This document shows, in pieces, positions 1-7,921 of a stretch of 57,087 nucleotides of DNA. How positions within the stretch are numbered: position 1 is the first letter of the stretch; the number at the start of each line of letters is the position of its first letter. The notes beneath the pieces are model-generated. The model worked only from the letters and a program-made list of their open reading frames with translations. It had not been told where the DNA came from and ran no database searches. Source of the stretch: Aeromonas diversa CDC 2478-85 (GTDB lineage: Bacteria; Pseudomonadota; Gammaproteobacteria; Enterobacterales; Aeromonadaceae); the NCBI RefSeq assembly GCF_000819805.1, contig NZ_CDCE01000011.1, positions 3,028 through 60,114 of the forward strand, given 5' to 3'. Made by a program: the position numbers and the translations under genes.

Positions 1-190
1 GGCGAAACCCCTTCGAGGACAAAGTCCTCGCATCCCATGCGGCAACGCCCTCGCATCCTATGTGGCAACGCCGCATCAAAACTTGCCATAGGCCAAGGAG
101 CTTGGCTGAGCTCCCCCGCAAGTCCCATGCGGCAACGCCGCATCAAAAGCCACGTCGTAGGCCAGGCGCTCGGCCGAGCGCCCCCGCAAG
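1..190. repeat. Intergenic mosaic repeat cluster (copy at left edge)
   Basis: No gene is supported here. The stretch contains the small palindrome GAGGACAAAGTCCTC and several variants of a unit carrying ATGCGGC..GCCGCAT, followed by the phrase CTTGCCATAGGCCAAGGAGC and CTTGGCTGAG. The same phrases recur around 11560-11751 and 12085-12257, so this is one locus of a dispersed intergenic repeat family. It directly abuts the stop codon of the chemotaxis gene. The left end is cut by the window. Confidence 0.75.
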
Positions 191-199
191 GCCGGGCCC

Positions 200-1873
200 C
201 TAGATCTGAAACCGCTCCACCAACCGATGCAGGGTCCTGCCGGAATCGGCCAGCTCCTCACAGGTGTGACGGGTCGCATCGGCCCCCTGGCTCAGCTCAC
301 CCACGATATGCTGGATCGCCACCAGGTTGCGGTTGATCTCCTCGGTCACCGCGTGCTGCTGCTCGGCGGCGCTGGCGATCTGCAGGTTCATGTCGTTGAT
401 GGTGGTGATGGCCCCGCTCATCTCGTCGAGGTTGGTCACCAGGGCGCCGGTTTCGGCCAGGGTGCCGCTGTGGCGGGCCTGGCTCTCGCTCATCAGGGTG
501 CCGGCGGTGGCCACTATCTGCTGCAACCGCTGCAACATGGTGCCTATCTCCACCGTGCTCTGCTGGGTGCGAAACGCAAGCTGGCGAACCTCGTCGGCCA
601 CCACCGCAAATCCGCGCCCCTGCTCTCCGGCTCGGGCCGCTTCGATGGCGGCATTGAGCGCCAGCAGGTTGGTCTGATCGGCGATCCCCGAGATGACCCC
701 CACCACGTTCTGGATCTGATCCGTCTCCCGGGTCAGGGTGCCTATCTGATCGTGGATGGCGTTGAGATCGGTGATCAGGTTGTCGATGCCGTCCATGGCG
801 CGGGTGATCACCACCCGGGTCTGACGCGAGAGGTGGTCGGCATTGCCGGTGGCGGCGGCCGCATCCCCGGCGTTGCCCGCCACGCTGTGGGCGGTGGAGC
901 TCATCTCTGTCATGGCGGCCACCACCTGCTCCGTCTCCTTGTGGTGCGAGCTCATGCGCGAGAGGTAGTCGCCGGACTGGCGTTGCAGGGTCTCAACCGA
1001 CTGATAGACCCGATCCGAGGCCGAGCTCACCTGCTCGACCAGCTGGTGGATCTTCTCGATAAAGCCGTTGAAGCTGCGGGCGAGATCGCCGAGCTCATCG
1101 CCCTGGTCGAGGCGCAGGCGACGGGTCAGGTCCCCCTCGCCGTGGGCGAGATCGTGAAAGTTCGCCACCAGGGTCTGGATCGGCCGGGTTATGGAGCGCG
1201 ACACCCAGAGGCTGCCGACGATGGCGAACAGGGTGAGCAGCAGCGAGGTGAGCAGGGTATCGCGCAGCGTGATGGCGAGCGCGGCCTCCCCCTCTTCCCG
1301 GGCCTTGGCCACCGCATCGTCGATGTCATCGATATAGAAGCCGGTGCCGAGCACCCAGCCCCACTGGGGCAACATGACCGCATAGCCGAGCTTGGGTTGC
1401 GGGCTCCCCTTGGAGGGCTTGTCCCAGATAAATTGCGAGTAGCCGTCGCCGCTCTGGGCCGCCTTGATGATATCGAGCAGCACCCGATTGCCTTCGCTGT
1501 CGGTCAGGCCAGAGAGATCCTTGCCCTCCAGCTCCGGCTTGACGCCGTGGGCCAGGTTGATCCCCTTGGTATCATAGACATAGAAGTAGCCGTCTTCGGC
1601 GTAACGCAGGGTTCGCAGTATGGCCTTGGCCTGCTCACGCGCCTCCGGGGTGTCTTGGGCGAGCAGGGGGGCGATGGCGGTCTTGGCCATCAGCACGTGC
1701 TCGGCCAGCACCGCCTTCTTCTGGGCCAGGGCACTCTCGCGATAACGCTCGAGCTGGGCACTCAGATCCTGCTGCTCACGCCGCCAGAGTTCGATATTAA
1801 GCAGCAGCGCCATCAGCAGGATGGGGACTATGGCCAGCGTCAGGGTCTTTGCACGAATAGAGACACGATTCAT
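200..1873 (-). CDS. Methyl-accepting chemotaxis protein with Cache sensor
   Basis: A 557-residue transmembrane chemoreceptor that should pass ligand signals to CheA/CheW. The N-terminus has a membrane segment ([17 protein letters not shown]), then a periplasmic single-Cache-type domain (around residues 35-190, including [15 protein letters not shown] and [10 protein letters not shown]). A second membrane segment, a HAMP domain and a long coiled-coil signalling domain follow. The conserved hairpin tip is complete ([20 protein letters not shown], then [19 protein letters not shown]). I start at 1873 because the upstream extension is arginine-rich and lacks membrane-protein character, and AAGGA precedes this ATG. 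There is no C-terminal CheR-binding pentapeptide; the protein ends VERFQI. The ligand is unknown. It stands alone, next to a repeat cluster. Confidence 0.93.
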   Translation of the reverse strand: MNRVSIRAKTLTLAIVPILLMALLLNIELWRREQQDLSAQLERYRESALAQKKAVLAEHVLMAKTAIAPLLAQDTPEAREQAKAILRTLRYAEDGYFYVYDTKGINLAHGVKPELEGKDLSGLTDSEGNRVLLDIIKAAQSGDGYSQFIWDKPSKGSPQPKLGYAVMLPQWGWVLGTGFYIDDIDDAVAKAREEGEAALAITLRDTLLTSLLLTLFAIVGSLWVSRSITRPIQTLVANFHDLAHGEGDLTRRLRLDQGDELGDLARSFNGFIEKIHQLVEQVSSASDRVYQSVETLQRQSGDYLSRMSSHHKETEQVVAAMTEMSSTAHSVAGNAGDAAAATGNADHLSRQTRVVITRAMDGIDNLITDLNAIHDQIGTLTRETDQIQNVVGVISGIADQTNLLALNAAIEAARAGEQGRGFAVVADEVRQLAFRTQQSTVEIGTMLQRLQQIVATAGTLMSESQARHSGTLAETGALVTNLDEMSGAITTINDMNLQIASAAEQQHAVTEEINRNLVAIQHIVGELSQGADATRHTCEELADSGRTLHRLVERFQI

Positions 1874-2092
1874 TTCGCTATCACATCCTTGATTGAACAT
1901 CTGATGGTTATCATACGAGACCATCTGAACCCTGACTGTTAACAAGCTCAAGCCTTTGACACAAGCGCGCCGACGGCCCCCCATTCGGTGGTGGCGCCGC
2001 CGGGCAGAACGAGAGTGGGGGGGGGCGCTCAGGGTGGTCACGAGAGCGCCGAGGGGAAGGGGTTTGCGCCCCAACAGGGTGCTTCGGCGGCC

Positions 2093-2632
2093 CTATCGCA
2101 GCGAGCCGGCGATCCGATAGGCCTCGAGCTCCAGAGGCGCGTTGTTGTAGCCGTAGATAAAGAGCTGCATCAGGTATTGCCGGGTCAGCGCCTCTCGGCC
2201 CAACCTCTCCCCCTGATGCACATGGACCAGCTCGTGCGCCAGCAGCTCGCGATCGTGGCGATAGGGGGTCTTTATCCAGATGCCGTAGCCATAGGTGTAG
2301 GCGCCCATGGCCGGCGAGCTGTAGCCATACCGCTTCGCCAGAGGCAGGAGCTGCGGATCCGTCGGCGAGGGCAGCGCATCCACGTAATAGACCCGCACCC
2401 GCTCCACCTCGCGGATCCCAAGCGATCTGGCCAACGCCTGCTGCTGGTCATCGAGCGCCACGCCGTTGGCCATGGCCGCAGCCTCGCTCTCTTCGACAAA
2501 GCGGTTGGCCGCAGGCAGCAGCAGGTCGAGCTGCTTGAGCAGCTCGGGGGGAGGATTGGCATAGATAGCATCACGGTTAATACACCCGGACAAGGCCATC
2601 AGGGCGATCGCCGCCAGCCAGACTCTCTTCAT
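2093..2632 (-). CDS. Putative lipoprotein with HELVH zinc-binding motif
   Basis: A 179-residue predicted lipoprotein. The signal peptide MKRVWLAAIALMALSGC ends in a lipobox with Cys17. The C-terminal half carries HELVHVHQGE, an HExxH motif typical of zinc metallopeptidases or of DUF4157-like degenerate peptidases. Preceding residues GYGIWIKTPYRHDRELLA fit that fold. The start at 2632 is chosen because GGAG sits just upstream and the signal peptide begins there. I do not recognise a named family member, so protease activity is inferred from the motif only. It lies upstream of and in the same direction as the chemoreceptor, separated by about 220 bases of G+C-rich sequence. Confidence 0.8.
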   Translation of the reverse strand: MKRVWLAAIALMALSGCINRDAIYANPPPELLKQLDLLLPAANRFVEESEAAAMANGVALDDQQQALARSLGIREVERVRVYYVDALPSPTDPQLLPLAKRYGYSSPAMGAYTYGYGIWIKTPYRHDRELLAHELVHVHQGERLGREALTRQYLMQLFIYGYNNAPLELEAYRIAGSLR

Positions 2633-2860
2633 GACTCCACTCCTCTTGCTCACTCGCCCATGACACAAAGGCCTCTTGCGAGGCTCATGTAGAGTACCCG
2701 TTCGAGCCGCACTTGATACGCTTAAATAGCAAAAATGATTGGCTAATCAAACTATTGCGAATCGCTCGGTGACCGACGATCGCGCCAAGGCCGGGGCGCT
2801 CACCTGGCCTCACCCGCGCCGGCGCAGTAGCATAGGCCTCCCACCACAGAGGAGAAGAAG

Positions 2861-3283
2861 ATGGAGTACCCAAGAGTCGGGGTCGGGGTGATCCTGGAGA
2901 GCCCGTCAGGATTGATCCTGATGGGGCGACGCAAGGGAGGCCACGCCCCCTATTGGTCGATCCCCGGCGGTCATCTGGAGTTCGGCGAGACCTTTGAGAC
3001 GGCGGCAGCGCGCGAAATAGAAGAAGAGACCGGGTTTCGCATCGAGGCCCCCCGGGTGGTGGCGCTGACCAACAACCTGGAGACCTGGCGCGAGAGCGGC
3101 CTGCACTATGTGTCGGTGATCCTGCACGCCAGGGTGCAGGGTGAGCCCGAGCTGCGCGAGCCGGACAAGTGCGAGGGGTGGCACTGGTGCGATCCGCACG
3201 CCCTGCCCGAGCCCCTGTTCGACGCCTGCCGCCAGGGGGTGGCCGCCTGGCTGGCCGGGGCTCTCTATCTGCCTGATGCGTAA
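2861..3283 (+). CDS. Nudix hydrolase
   Basis: A 140-residue Nudix-family hydrolase. The Nudix box GX5EX7REUXEEXGU is complete at about residues 37-59 (GGHLEFGETFETAAAREIEE then ETGF), so the metal-binding glutamates are present. The length and the N-terminal RVGVGVILESPSG resemble the MutT/NUDT15-like group that hydrolyses nucleoside triphosphates with a nucleotide diphosphate-X linkage. The actual substrate cannot be read from the sequence. A strong ribosome binding site (GAGGAGAAGAAG) sits right before the ATG. The next gene begins about 50 bases downstream on the same strand, so the two may be cotranscribed. Confidence 0.93.
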   Translation: MEYPRVGVGVILESPSGLILMGRRKGGHAPYWSIPGGHLEFGETFETAAAREIEEETGFRIEAPRVVALTNNLETWRESGLHYVSVILHARVQGEPELREPDKCEGWHWCDPHALPEPLFDACRQGVAAWLAGALYLPDA

Positions 3284-3336
3284 CCTGATTGTCATCAATT
3301 TGTCATATGATGGCGCCACCAATCATAGGGGGTGCC

Positions 3337-4452
3337 ATGCTGACCATCTTTATCCGTTTTCTCACCCTGGGCTGTCTCGGCTTCGGCGGACCGGCCGCCC
3401 ATATCGGCCTGTTTCGCCAGACCTTCGTCGAACGCCTGGGCTGGCTGAGCCAGGGCGAGTTTGCCGAGCGACTGGCCCTGTGCCAGCTGCTGCCCGGCCC
3501 GGCCTCGAGTCAGCTCGGCTTTGCCATCGGCCATCACAGGGCCGGACTGCCGGGGGCCCTGGCCGCCTTTGTCGGCTTCACCCTCCCCTCGTTTGCGCTG
3601 ATGACGGCCCTGGCCCTGCTCGGTGGCCACCTGCTGGATCGGGCCTGGTTTCCACTCTTGCTACAGGGGCTCAAACTGCTGGCCCTGGTGGTGGTGGCCG
3701 ACGCCGTGCTCGCTATGGGACGCCAGTTCTGCACCACGGCCCTGCGTCAGGGGCTGATGGTGGGCAGTGCCGCCGCCCTCTGGCTGCTACCCCATCTGGC
3801 CACCCAGTTCGCCGTGCTGCTGCTGGCCGCCGCCATCGCCGCCTGGCGCAAGGAGCCGACTCAAGGGCGCGCCCCCCTGGCCCGGCCGGGCTGGGGCTGG
3901 CTGACCGCCTTCTTGCTGCTGCTGATCGCCCCTCCCCTGCTCGGCATGCAACTCTTCGCCGACTTCTATCTGGCCGGATCCCTGGTGTTTGGCGGCGGCC
4001 ATGTGGTGCTGCCCCTGCTGCAACAGACGGTGGGCGCGAGCCTGGGGGAGAGCCAGTTCCTCGGCGGCTATGCCCTGGCCCAGTTGGTGCCCGGCCCCAT
4101 GTTTACCCTGGCCAGCTATCTCGGCGCGTTAAGCCTGCCCGAGGCGCCGCTGCCGGGGGCCCTGCTCGCCACCCTGGGCGTCTTCCTGCCCGGCTTCTTG
4201 CTGCTGCTGGCCCTCGCCCCCCTGTGGCAGGCCCTGCTGGCCCGCCCCCGCTGGCAGGCGGCGGCGGCCGGTCTCAATGCCGCCGTGGTGGGGCTGCTGC
4301 TGGCAGCCCTCTACCAGCCGGTCTTCACCAGCGCGGTGCAGGGGCCGGCCCAGCTCGCCCTGGCCGCCATGGGGCTGTTTGCCCTGCGGGTGCTCAAGCT
4401 GCCGATCTTGCCGCTGGCGACCCTGATGGTGGGGCTGAACGCCCTGATTTAG
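3337..4452 (+). CDS. chrA: Chromate transporter, long (two-domain) CHR family
   Basis: A 371-residue polytopic inner-membrane protein of the CHR family, which exports chromate in characterised members. It has the two homologous halves of the long form. The first half holds FLTLGCLGFGGPAAHIGLF, LCQLLPGPASSQLGF and a following hydrophobic stretch. The second half holds AGSLVFGGGHVVLPLLQQ and the matching ALAQLVPGPMFTLASYLG motif. The start at 3337 is preceded by AGGGGGTGCC and gives the usual family N-terminus. Substrate is inferred from the family; many CHR proteins have not been tested. A hairpin (GCCTCCC-AATC-GGGAGGC) overlaps the stop codon but lacks a T-run. Confidence 0.9.
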   Translation: MLTIFIRFLTLGCLGFGGPAAHIGLFRQTFVERLGWLSQGEFAERLALCQLLPGPASSQLGFAIGHHRAGLPGALAAFVGFTLPSFALMTALALLGGHLLDRAWFPLLLQGLKLLALVVVADAVLAMGRQFCTTALRQGLMVGSAAALWLLPHLATQFAVLLLAAAIAAWRKEPTQGRAPLARPGWGWLTAFLLLLIAPPLLGMQLFADFYLAGSLVFGGGHVVLPLLQQTVGASLGESQFLGGYALAQLVPGPMFTLASYLGALSLPEAPLPGALLATLGVFLPGFLLLLALAPLWQALLARPRWQAAAAGLNAAVVGLLLAALYQPVFTSAVQGPAQLALAAMGLFALRVLKLPILPLATLMVGLNALI

Positions 4453-4585
4453 CCTCCCAATCGGGAGGCGCTCGGCCAGGCTCCTGCTGGCATCTTGATG
4501 CGGCGCTGCCCCTTAGAGCGCGAGGGCGCGGCCCCCGAAGGGGGTCACCGCTTGGTCAAGCGCCGAACCTGCTGTGACGGCGATG

Positions 4586-4690
4586 TTGATGCGGCTAAGC
4601 CGCATAGGGGTTTCGCCCGCCCTGCGGGCTTTGGCGAGTGACTTTTCTTTGCGTGGCCAAAGAAAAGTCACCAAAAGAAAGGCCACCCCC
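4586..4690 (+). repeat. 105-bp repeat, copy A, with 14-bp hairpin
   Basis: Near-identical to 4797-4901 (offset 211). It contains ATGCGGC..GCCGCAT and GGGGTTTCGCCCGCCCTGCG. It also holds a perfect 14-bp stem GTGACTTTTCTTTG/CAAAGAAAAGTCAC with loop CGTGGC at 4638-4671. Related sequence recurs in reverse orientation at about 11500-11560 and 12030-12084. Confidence 0.85.
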
Positions 4691-4796
4691 AGCCAATCCG
4701 ACCGCGATGCGGTTTCCCTCGGGTCAGTCACAAGGTCGGACGGACCGCCGAGCAAAAGCGGAGCTCGGCCAAGCTCCTTCGCCTGTGTCAGGCATC

Positions 4797-4901
4797 TTGA
4801 TGCGGCTACGCCGCATAGGGGTTTCGCCCGCCCTGCGGGCTATGGCGAGTGACTTTTCTTTGCGTGGCCAAAGAAAAGTCACCAAAAGAAAGGCCAACCC
4901 C
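4797..4901 (+). repeat. 105-bp repeat, copy B
   Basis: Second copy of the 4586-4690 repeat, with the same 14-bp hairpin (about 4849-4882) and only a few substitutions. The two copies are separated by about 106 bases of unrelated sequence. Confidence 0.85.
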
Positions 4902-5104
4902 GCCGATTCGCTCTCCTTCGTCGAGTCCCTTCGACTCGCCGTCAGGTCCGACGGCACGCGCCGACGGGCCTTCCATGGCCCGCCGCCACTCGCTCGACAT
5001 CCTTGTCTCGCGGCCTGGACCTGCCACCTCCTCTCAGCGAATCAGAGGGGAAACCAATACCGTGCCCGACTGCAACTGGGTTGGTAGGTTGCTGCTCTAT
5101 TGGC

Positions 5105-5136
5105 CGCTACGCGGCGCTCAAAATGGGGGGTGTCCC
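5105..5136 (+). repeat. Left arm of a 32-bp inverted repeat flanking the cassette array
   Basis: The sequence begins CGCTACGCGGCGCTCAAAAT and ends GGTGTCCC. Its reverse complement is found at 11267-11298 with one mismatch out of 32. The two arms face each other across the 6.1 kb that contains the cassette array. Confidence 0.85.
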
Positions 5137-5328
5137 AATATCTCTCGGCGGACTGAAGGGGAAGCCAATACCCTGCCCCTCTGATGCTTTGCACGGGTTG
5201 CAGTGTTCCAGCACGACCCAATCTCTATCAATTTATTGAGCTTGCTCAGGAAACCATCGTTTCCCTCTTCCCTCCCCCGTATCACTCGCTAACATAGCCG
5301 TTTGGCAACCGTCTCACCGGAGTCACCC

Positions 5329-5397
5329 ATGGACCAAGCCAGTGCAACCTCGCCGGTAAAAAACAGCAGGCTGGAGGCTGAAATTCAGGGGCGGTAG
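5329..5397 (+). pseudogene. Possible 22-codon ORF or truncated gene start
   Basis: An ATG preceded by CCGGAGTCACCC opens a 22-residue ORF (MDQASATSPVKNSRLEAEIQ and two more residues). A second short in-frame stretch at 5410-5460 encodes MDKQVERSLNMVTASF and ends in TAA, in a different frame. This could be the two ends of a gene that lost its middle, or chance. I do not recognise either peptide. Confidence 0.25.
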
Positions 5398-5686
5398 CCA
5401 TGCCGGATGGCATGGATAAGCAAGTGGAGCGCTCACTCAACATGGTGACGGCCTCATTTTAATTTCTGACCTGTTCACGCAGGCGTGCTTTGGCGACTGC
5501 GCACTGTTTTTCACATAGTAGTAACAGTGGCGCAAAAAGAGGACGTCAAGCGAATACGCTCGGACACCTGATGTAATCTGCAATGTTATGATTTCATAAT
5601 AATTTTTACTTGGCGGCGATTGAAATGTTACGGAGTTAGATGGAATTCTCTGCTAACGGATTAGTACCGCCTTCCATCTAATCACT

Positions 5687-5693
5687 GTTAGGT
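5687..5693 (+). other. Core site (GTTAGGT), left boundary of cassette 1
   Basis: GTTAGGT fits the GTTRRRY integron core. It lies just before the first cassette gene. Upstream is a 10-bp inverted repeat (5636-5645 and 5672-5681) and a second core-like GTTAGAT at 5635-5641. I cannot tell whether this is a degenerate attI, the end of an eroded attC, or chance. Confidence 0.5.
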
Positions 5694-5739
5694 GAGCTTG
5701 CATCAGTTTTGGCTCTTTATTATAAGGTTGATTGTATTT

Positions 5740-6195
5740 ATGACAGAGCAAGAAAGTATTCAATATCTAAATGTCGGGGTTGAGTCTGCGCCCATTCAAA
5801 CTCATTTGGGTATAATACAAAATGTCATTCAAAGGATGGCTGCAAATAGTTCTGCTTGCAAAGCTTGGTGTGTTACTTTGGTCTCGGCGATATTGGTGAT
5901 AGTTGCGGATAAAGGGAAACCTGATTTCACTTATATTGCATTTCTTCCAACGGTAGTCTTTCTTGCATTGGATGCTTATTATCTATCTTTAGAAAAAGCA
6001 TTTAGACAATCATATAATGACTTCATAAAAAAATTGCATGAAAGCAAGCTGACTCAAGAAGATTTGTATTCAGTGGTGCCTAAAGGCAATCTATCTAGTT
6101 TGCAAATTCAATCATTAAAATCCTTTTCTGTATGGGGATTTTATATATCCATTGTTGTATTGATTTATATAACAAAAATAATAGCTATAGGTTAA
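5740..6195 (+). CDS. Small membrane protein paired with a TIR protein
   Basis: A 151-residue predicted integral membrane protein. A short cytoplasmic N-terminus contains IIQNVIQRMAANSSACKAW. Three hydrophobic segments follow: about residues 44-57 (WCVTLVSAILVIVAD region), 64-83 (YIAFLPTVVFLALDAYYL) and 128-151 (the C-terminal end). A charged loop sits between the second and third. The pattern recalls uncharacterised bacterial membrane partners often found beside effector domains, but I cannot name the family with certainty. ATG 5740 is chosen; a GTG at 5692 in the core site would add 16 residues. The TIR gene starts 10 bases after its stop with no attC between them, so both form one cassette and probably act together. 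A membrane sensor or effector-anchoring role is an inference. Confidence 0.8.
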   Translation: MTEQESIQYLNVGVESAPIQTHLGIIQNVIQRMAANSSACKAWCVTLVSAILVIVADKGKPDFTYIAFLPTVVFLALDAYYLSLEKAFRQSYNDFIKKLHESKLTQEDLYSVVPKGNLSSLQIQSLKSFSVWGFYISIVVLIYITKIIAIG

Positions 6196-6205
6196 GGTAT
6201 TTATT

Positions 6206-6748
6206 ATGGTTCAATTTACAACATTTGATGACCTCAGACGGTTTAATACAAACCTCCGGTCTAACTCTCAGGCCATATTGAAAGCCTCTAGAACTAAAAG
6301 CAATAAAGATACATTCTTATCTCACTCATCAAAAGATGCAGAGTATTTGCCAGGGGTTATCGAGCTACTAGAAAATCATGGGGCTTCTGTTTATTGTGAT
6401 TTAGGTGATGACAGAATGCCTGAAACACCTAACCCTGAAACAGCTTTGATAATAAAAAATCAGATTAAAGAAAGTCGAAAGCTAGTCGTATTTGTTACCA
6501 CCAATAGCAAAGACTCCAAGTGGGTTCCTTGGGAGCTAGGTATTGGTGATGCGAGTTTATCAATGTCTAATGTTGCGTTATTGCCGGCTGCAACTACGAG
6601 TTACGAACAAACTTGGGCAAAGCAAGAGTATTTAGGTATTTATCGTCATATTGTGTGGGGACAGATGCAAGGTGACGCCAAATTTTCATGGTTAGTTTAT
6701 AACTATCATGACAATACAGCGACAAGGTTACGTGATTGGCTTAGATAA
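6206..6748 (+). CDS. TIR-domain protein, candidate NADase or signalling effector
   Basis: A 180-residue protein with one TIR-fold domain from about residue 34. Beta-A/box 1 reads DTFLSHSSKDAEYLPGVIEL, followed by ENHGASVYCDLGD and a later strand KLVVFVTTNS. The helix motif SKWVPWELGIGDA places a glutamate (E110) where catalytic TIR NADases and base-exchange enzymes have theirs. Residues 1-33 are a short extension. In bacteria, TIR proteins of this DUF1863-like type often degrade NAD+ or make cyclic ADP-ribose signals in phage defence. That role is inferred here. AAGG upstream of ATG 6206 is a plausible ribosome site. It is the second gene of cassette 1, after the membrane protein. Confidence 0.88.
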   Translation: MVQFTTFDDLRRFNTNLRSNSQAILKASRTKSNKDTFLSHSSKDAEYLPGVIELLENHGASVYCDLGDDRMPETPNPETALIIKNQIKESRKLVVFVTTNSKDSKWVPWELGIGDASLSMSNVALLPAATTSYEQTWAKQEYLGIYRHIVWGQMQGDAKFSWLVYNYHDNTATRLRDWLR

Positions 6749-6754
6749 CCGCTC

Positions 6755-6880
6755 ACCTAACAAACGCTTCAAGAGGGACAGCCAACGCGCGGCATTTCCA
6801 TTATGCGTCGGCTTGTATGATTACGGTGTTATGCTGAAGCTTGGTAGTAGCGTTGTCTGCCCCTTAAGCGGGCGTTAGCA
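6755..6880 (+). other. attC site of cassette 1, VCR-like
   Basis: About 126 bp. It starts ACCTAACAAACGCTTCAAGA and ends CTTAAGCGGGCGTTAGCA. The two ends pair (TAAC.. with ..CGTTA), and the 5' arm CTTCAAGAGGGACAGCCAAC and 3' arm CTGCCCCTTAAGCGGGCG closely recall the Vibrio cholerae VCR consensus as I remember it. The cut point would be between G6874 and T6875. The core deviates slightly (GTTAGCA). Confidence 0.85.
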
Positions 6881-6907
6881 CTCAAAGCCAGCCATTCTGG
6901 ATGCCAT

Positions 6908-7891
6908 ATGAAAATCCTTAATAACGAAAATAATCTAGCCACTTTCCTTAAGGGTATTCGTGAGCGAGAAGTTATCATTGTCTCTGCTTTCGCTAGCGGT
7001 ACAGAAAACATTGTTGACTTACTCCTAGATTGCGGAAATAGGTTGGAATTATTGGTTGGAACCATAAACTCATTTTCATCTCCAGACTTCTTTGAATATT
7101 GTAAAAACATTGAAAATGATAATTTTTCTCTTTCTGTTGATTTTAGATATCAAAACAGCGTTCATTGGAAGCTATATTTGATTAAGCCGGCAACGGTAAT
7201 AATAGGAAGCGCCAATTTTACTAATACCGGATTGAGTCTGAAGAGAGATACGTGTGTCGTGATAGAGAATAAGGCTCTACTGGAAAACTATATGGAAGAA
7301 TTGGCCACAATGAAATCGTCAAGCGATGTCGTTAGTTGCAATCAAAGGCGTTTTCATAACGATCTCCAAAAGTACAGAGAAAACCATCGCCGCATACAGG
7401 CTGGACGAGCTAGATCTGTACAGGCGAGCAATGGAGATGAGTGGCTTTCCGAAGAAGAAAATCAGCTAATACCTGTTTTTATTTGGGATTCTAGGCATAC
7501 CAAAGCCACTATTGAGGAAGCACATGAGCTATTGAAAGAGGACTCAGATGAAGGGTCAGCCTCCATGTTACGGGATTTCTTTACTTACGCCTGCAATGAG
7601 TCAAATCTCCCATATAGCCAAGGTGATCTTGTGCTTTGTATGAATAGTAATGGGTCATACGCAGATTTCTATTCGTTCGATAGAATCCTCTATGAAGATG
7701 GACTTAACTATATTTATTCATATAAGCAAAAACGTTATACGCGTCCATTCCGATTAAGCAACGAAATCAAGAGAGAGATTAAAAATAGAGTTAACGATTG
7801 GTTTAAACGAGAGGTTACAGAGCTTGGTAGAACCGAAATCCAAGATTTGATAAAAAGTGCTAACAAAGCATTGCAGCGGACAAGCCGCTGA
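6908..7891 (+). CDS. PLD-like domain protein (single degenerate HKD motif)
   Basis: A 327-residue protein. The N-terminal ~110 residues form a phospholipase D-like fold: a strand REVIIVSAFASG, a helix with ENIVDLLLDCG, then HWKLYLIKPATVIIGSANFT around residues 80-99. That last segment has the H.K and the GSANFT of the HKD motif, but the aspartate position of HxKx4D is lysine. Residues 180-327 form an unrecognised C-terminal domain rich in charged and aromatic residues. Similar folds serve as nucleases in restriction and defence systems; whether this one is active is uncertain. The last codons (ending NKALQRTSR) run into the attC site, a common feature of cassette genes. ATG 6908 is preceded only weakly by a ribosome site. 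Confidence 0.8.
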   Translation: MKILNNENNLATFLKGIREREVIIVSAFASGTENIVDLLLDCGNRLELLVGTINSFSSPDFFEYCKNIENDNFSLSVDFRYQNSVHWKLYLIKPATVIIGSANFTNTGLSLKRDTCVVIENKALLENYMEELATMKSSSDVVSCNQRRFHNDLQKYRENHRRIQAGRARSVQASNGDEWLSEEENQLIPVFIWDSRHTKATIEEAHELLKEDSDEGSASMLRDFFTYACNESNLPYSQGDLVLCMNSNGSYADFYSFDRILYEDGLNYIYSYKQKRYTRPFRLSNEIKREIKNRVNDWFKREVTELGRTEIQDLIKSANKALQRTSR

Positions 7892-7905
7892 ATGCGGCGT
7901 TAGCC
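7858..7905 (+). other. attC site of cassette 2 (short)
   Basis: About 48 bp from TGCTAACAAAGC to GCGGCGTTAGCC. The arms GCTAAC/GTTAGC and the inner GCAGCGG..CCGCTG form a compact imperfect palindrome. The cut point is between G7899 and T7900. It overlaps the end of the PLD-like gene. Confidence 0.75.
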
Positions 7906-7921
7906 TAGGCGTTTATCCGCT

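Larger units (their letters stand above)
4453..5686. other. Gene-poor mosaic region left of the cassette array
   Basis: About 1.2 kb with no convincing full-length gene. It holds two 105-bp direct repeats (4586-4690 and 4797-4901), a pair of 22-bp near-identical direct repeats (5046-5067 and 5157-5178, AGGGGAA.CCAATACC.TGCCC), the left arm of a 32-bp inverted repeat (5105-5136), a 22-codon ORF (5329-5397), and hairpins near 5502-5529 (CACTGTT/AACAGTG) and 5636-5681 (TTAGATGGAA/TTCCATCTAA). Base composition drops from G+C-rich to A+T-rich after about 5580. Confidence 0.7.

Noticed and set aside
227..1942. 571-codon ORF on the plus strand
   Set aside because: Antisense to the chemoreceptor; no recognisable domain.
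5698..5726. Promoter (TTGCAT, 17 bases, TATAAG) inside cassette 1
   Set aside because: The -10 is good and spacing is right, but the -35 is poor and the leader before ATG 5740 would be only about seven bases; not listed as a feature.
6829..7110. 93-codon ORF on the minus strand
   Set aside because: It crosses an attC site and opposes the start of the PLD-like gene; no features of its own.
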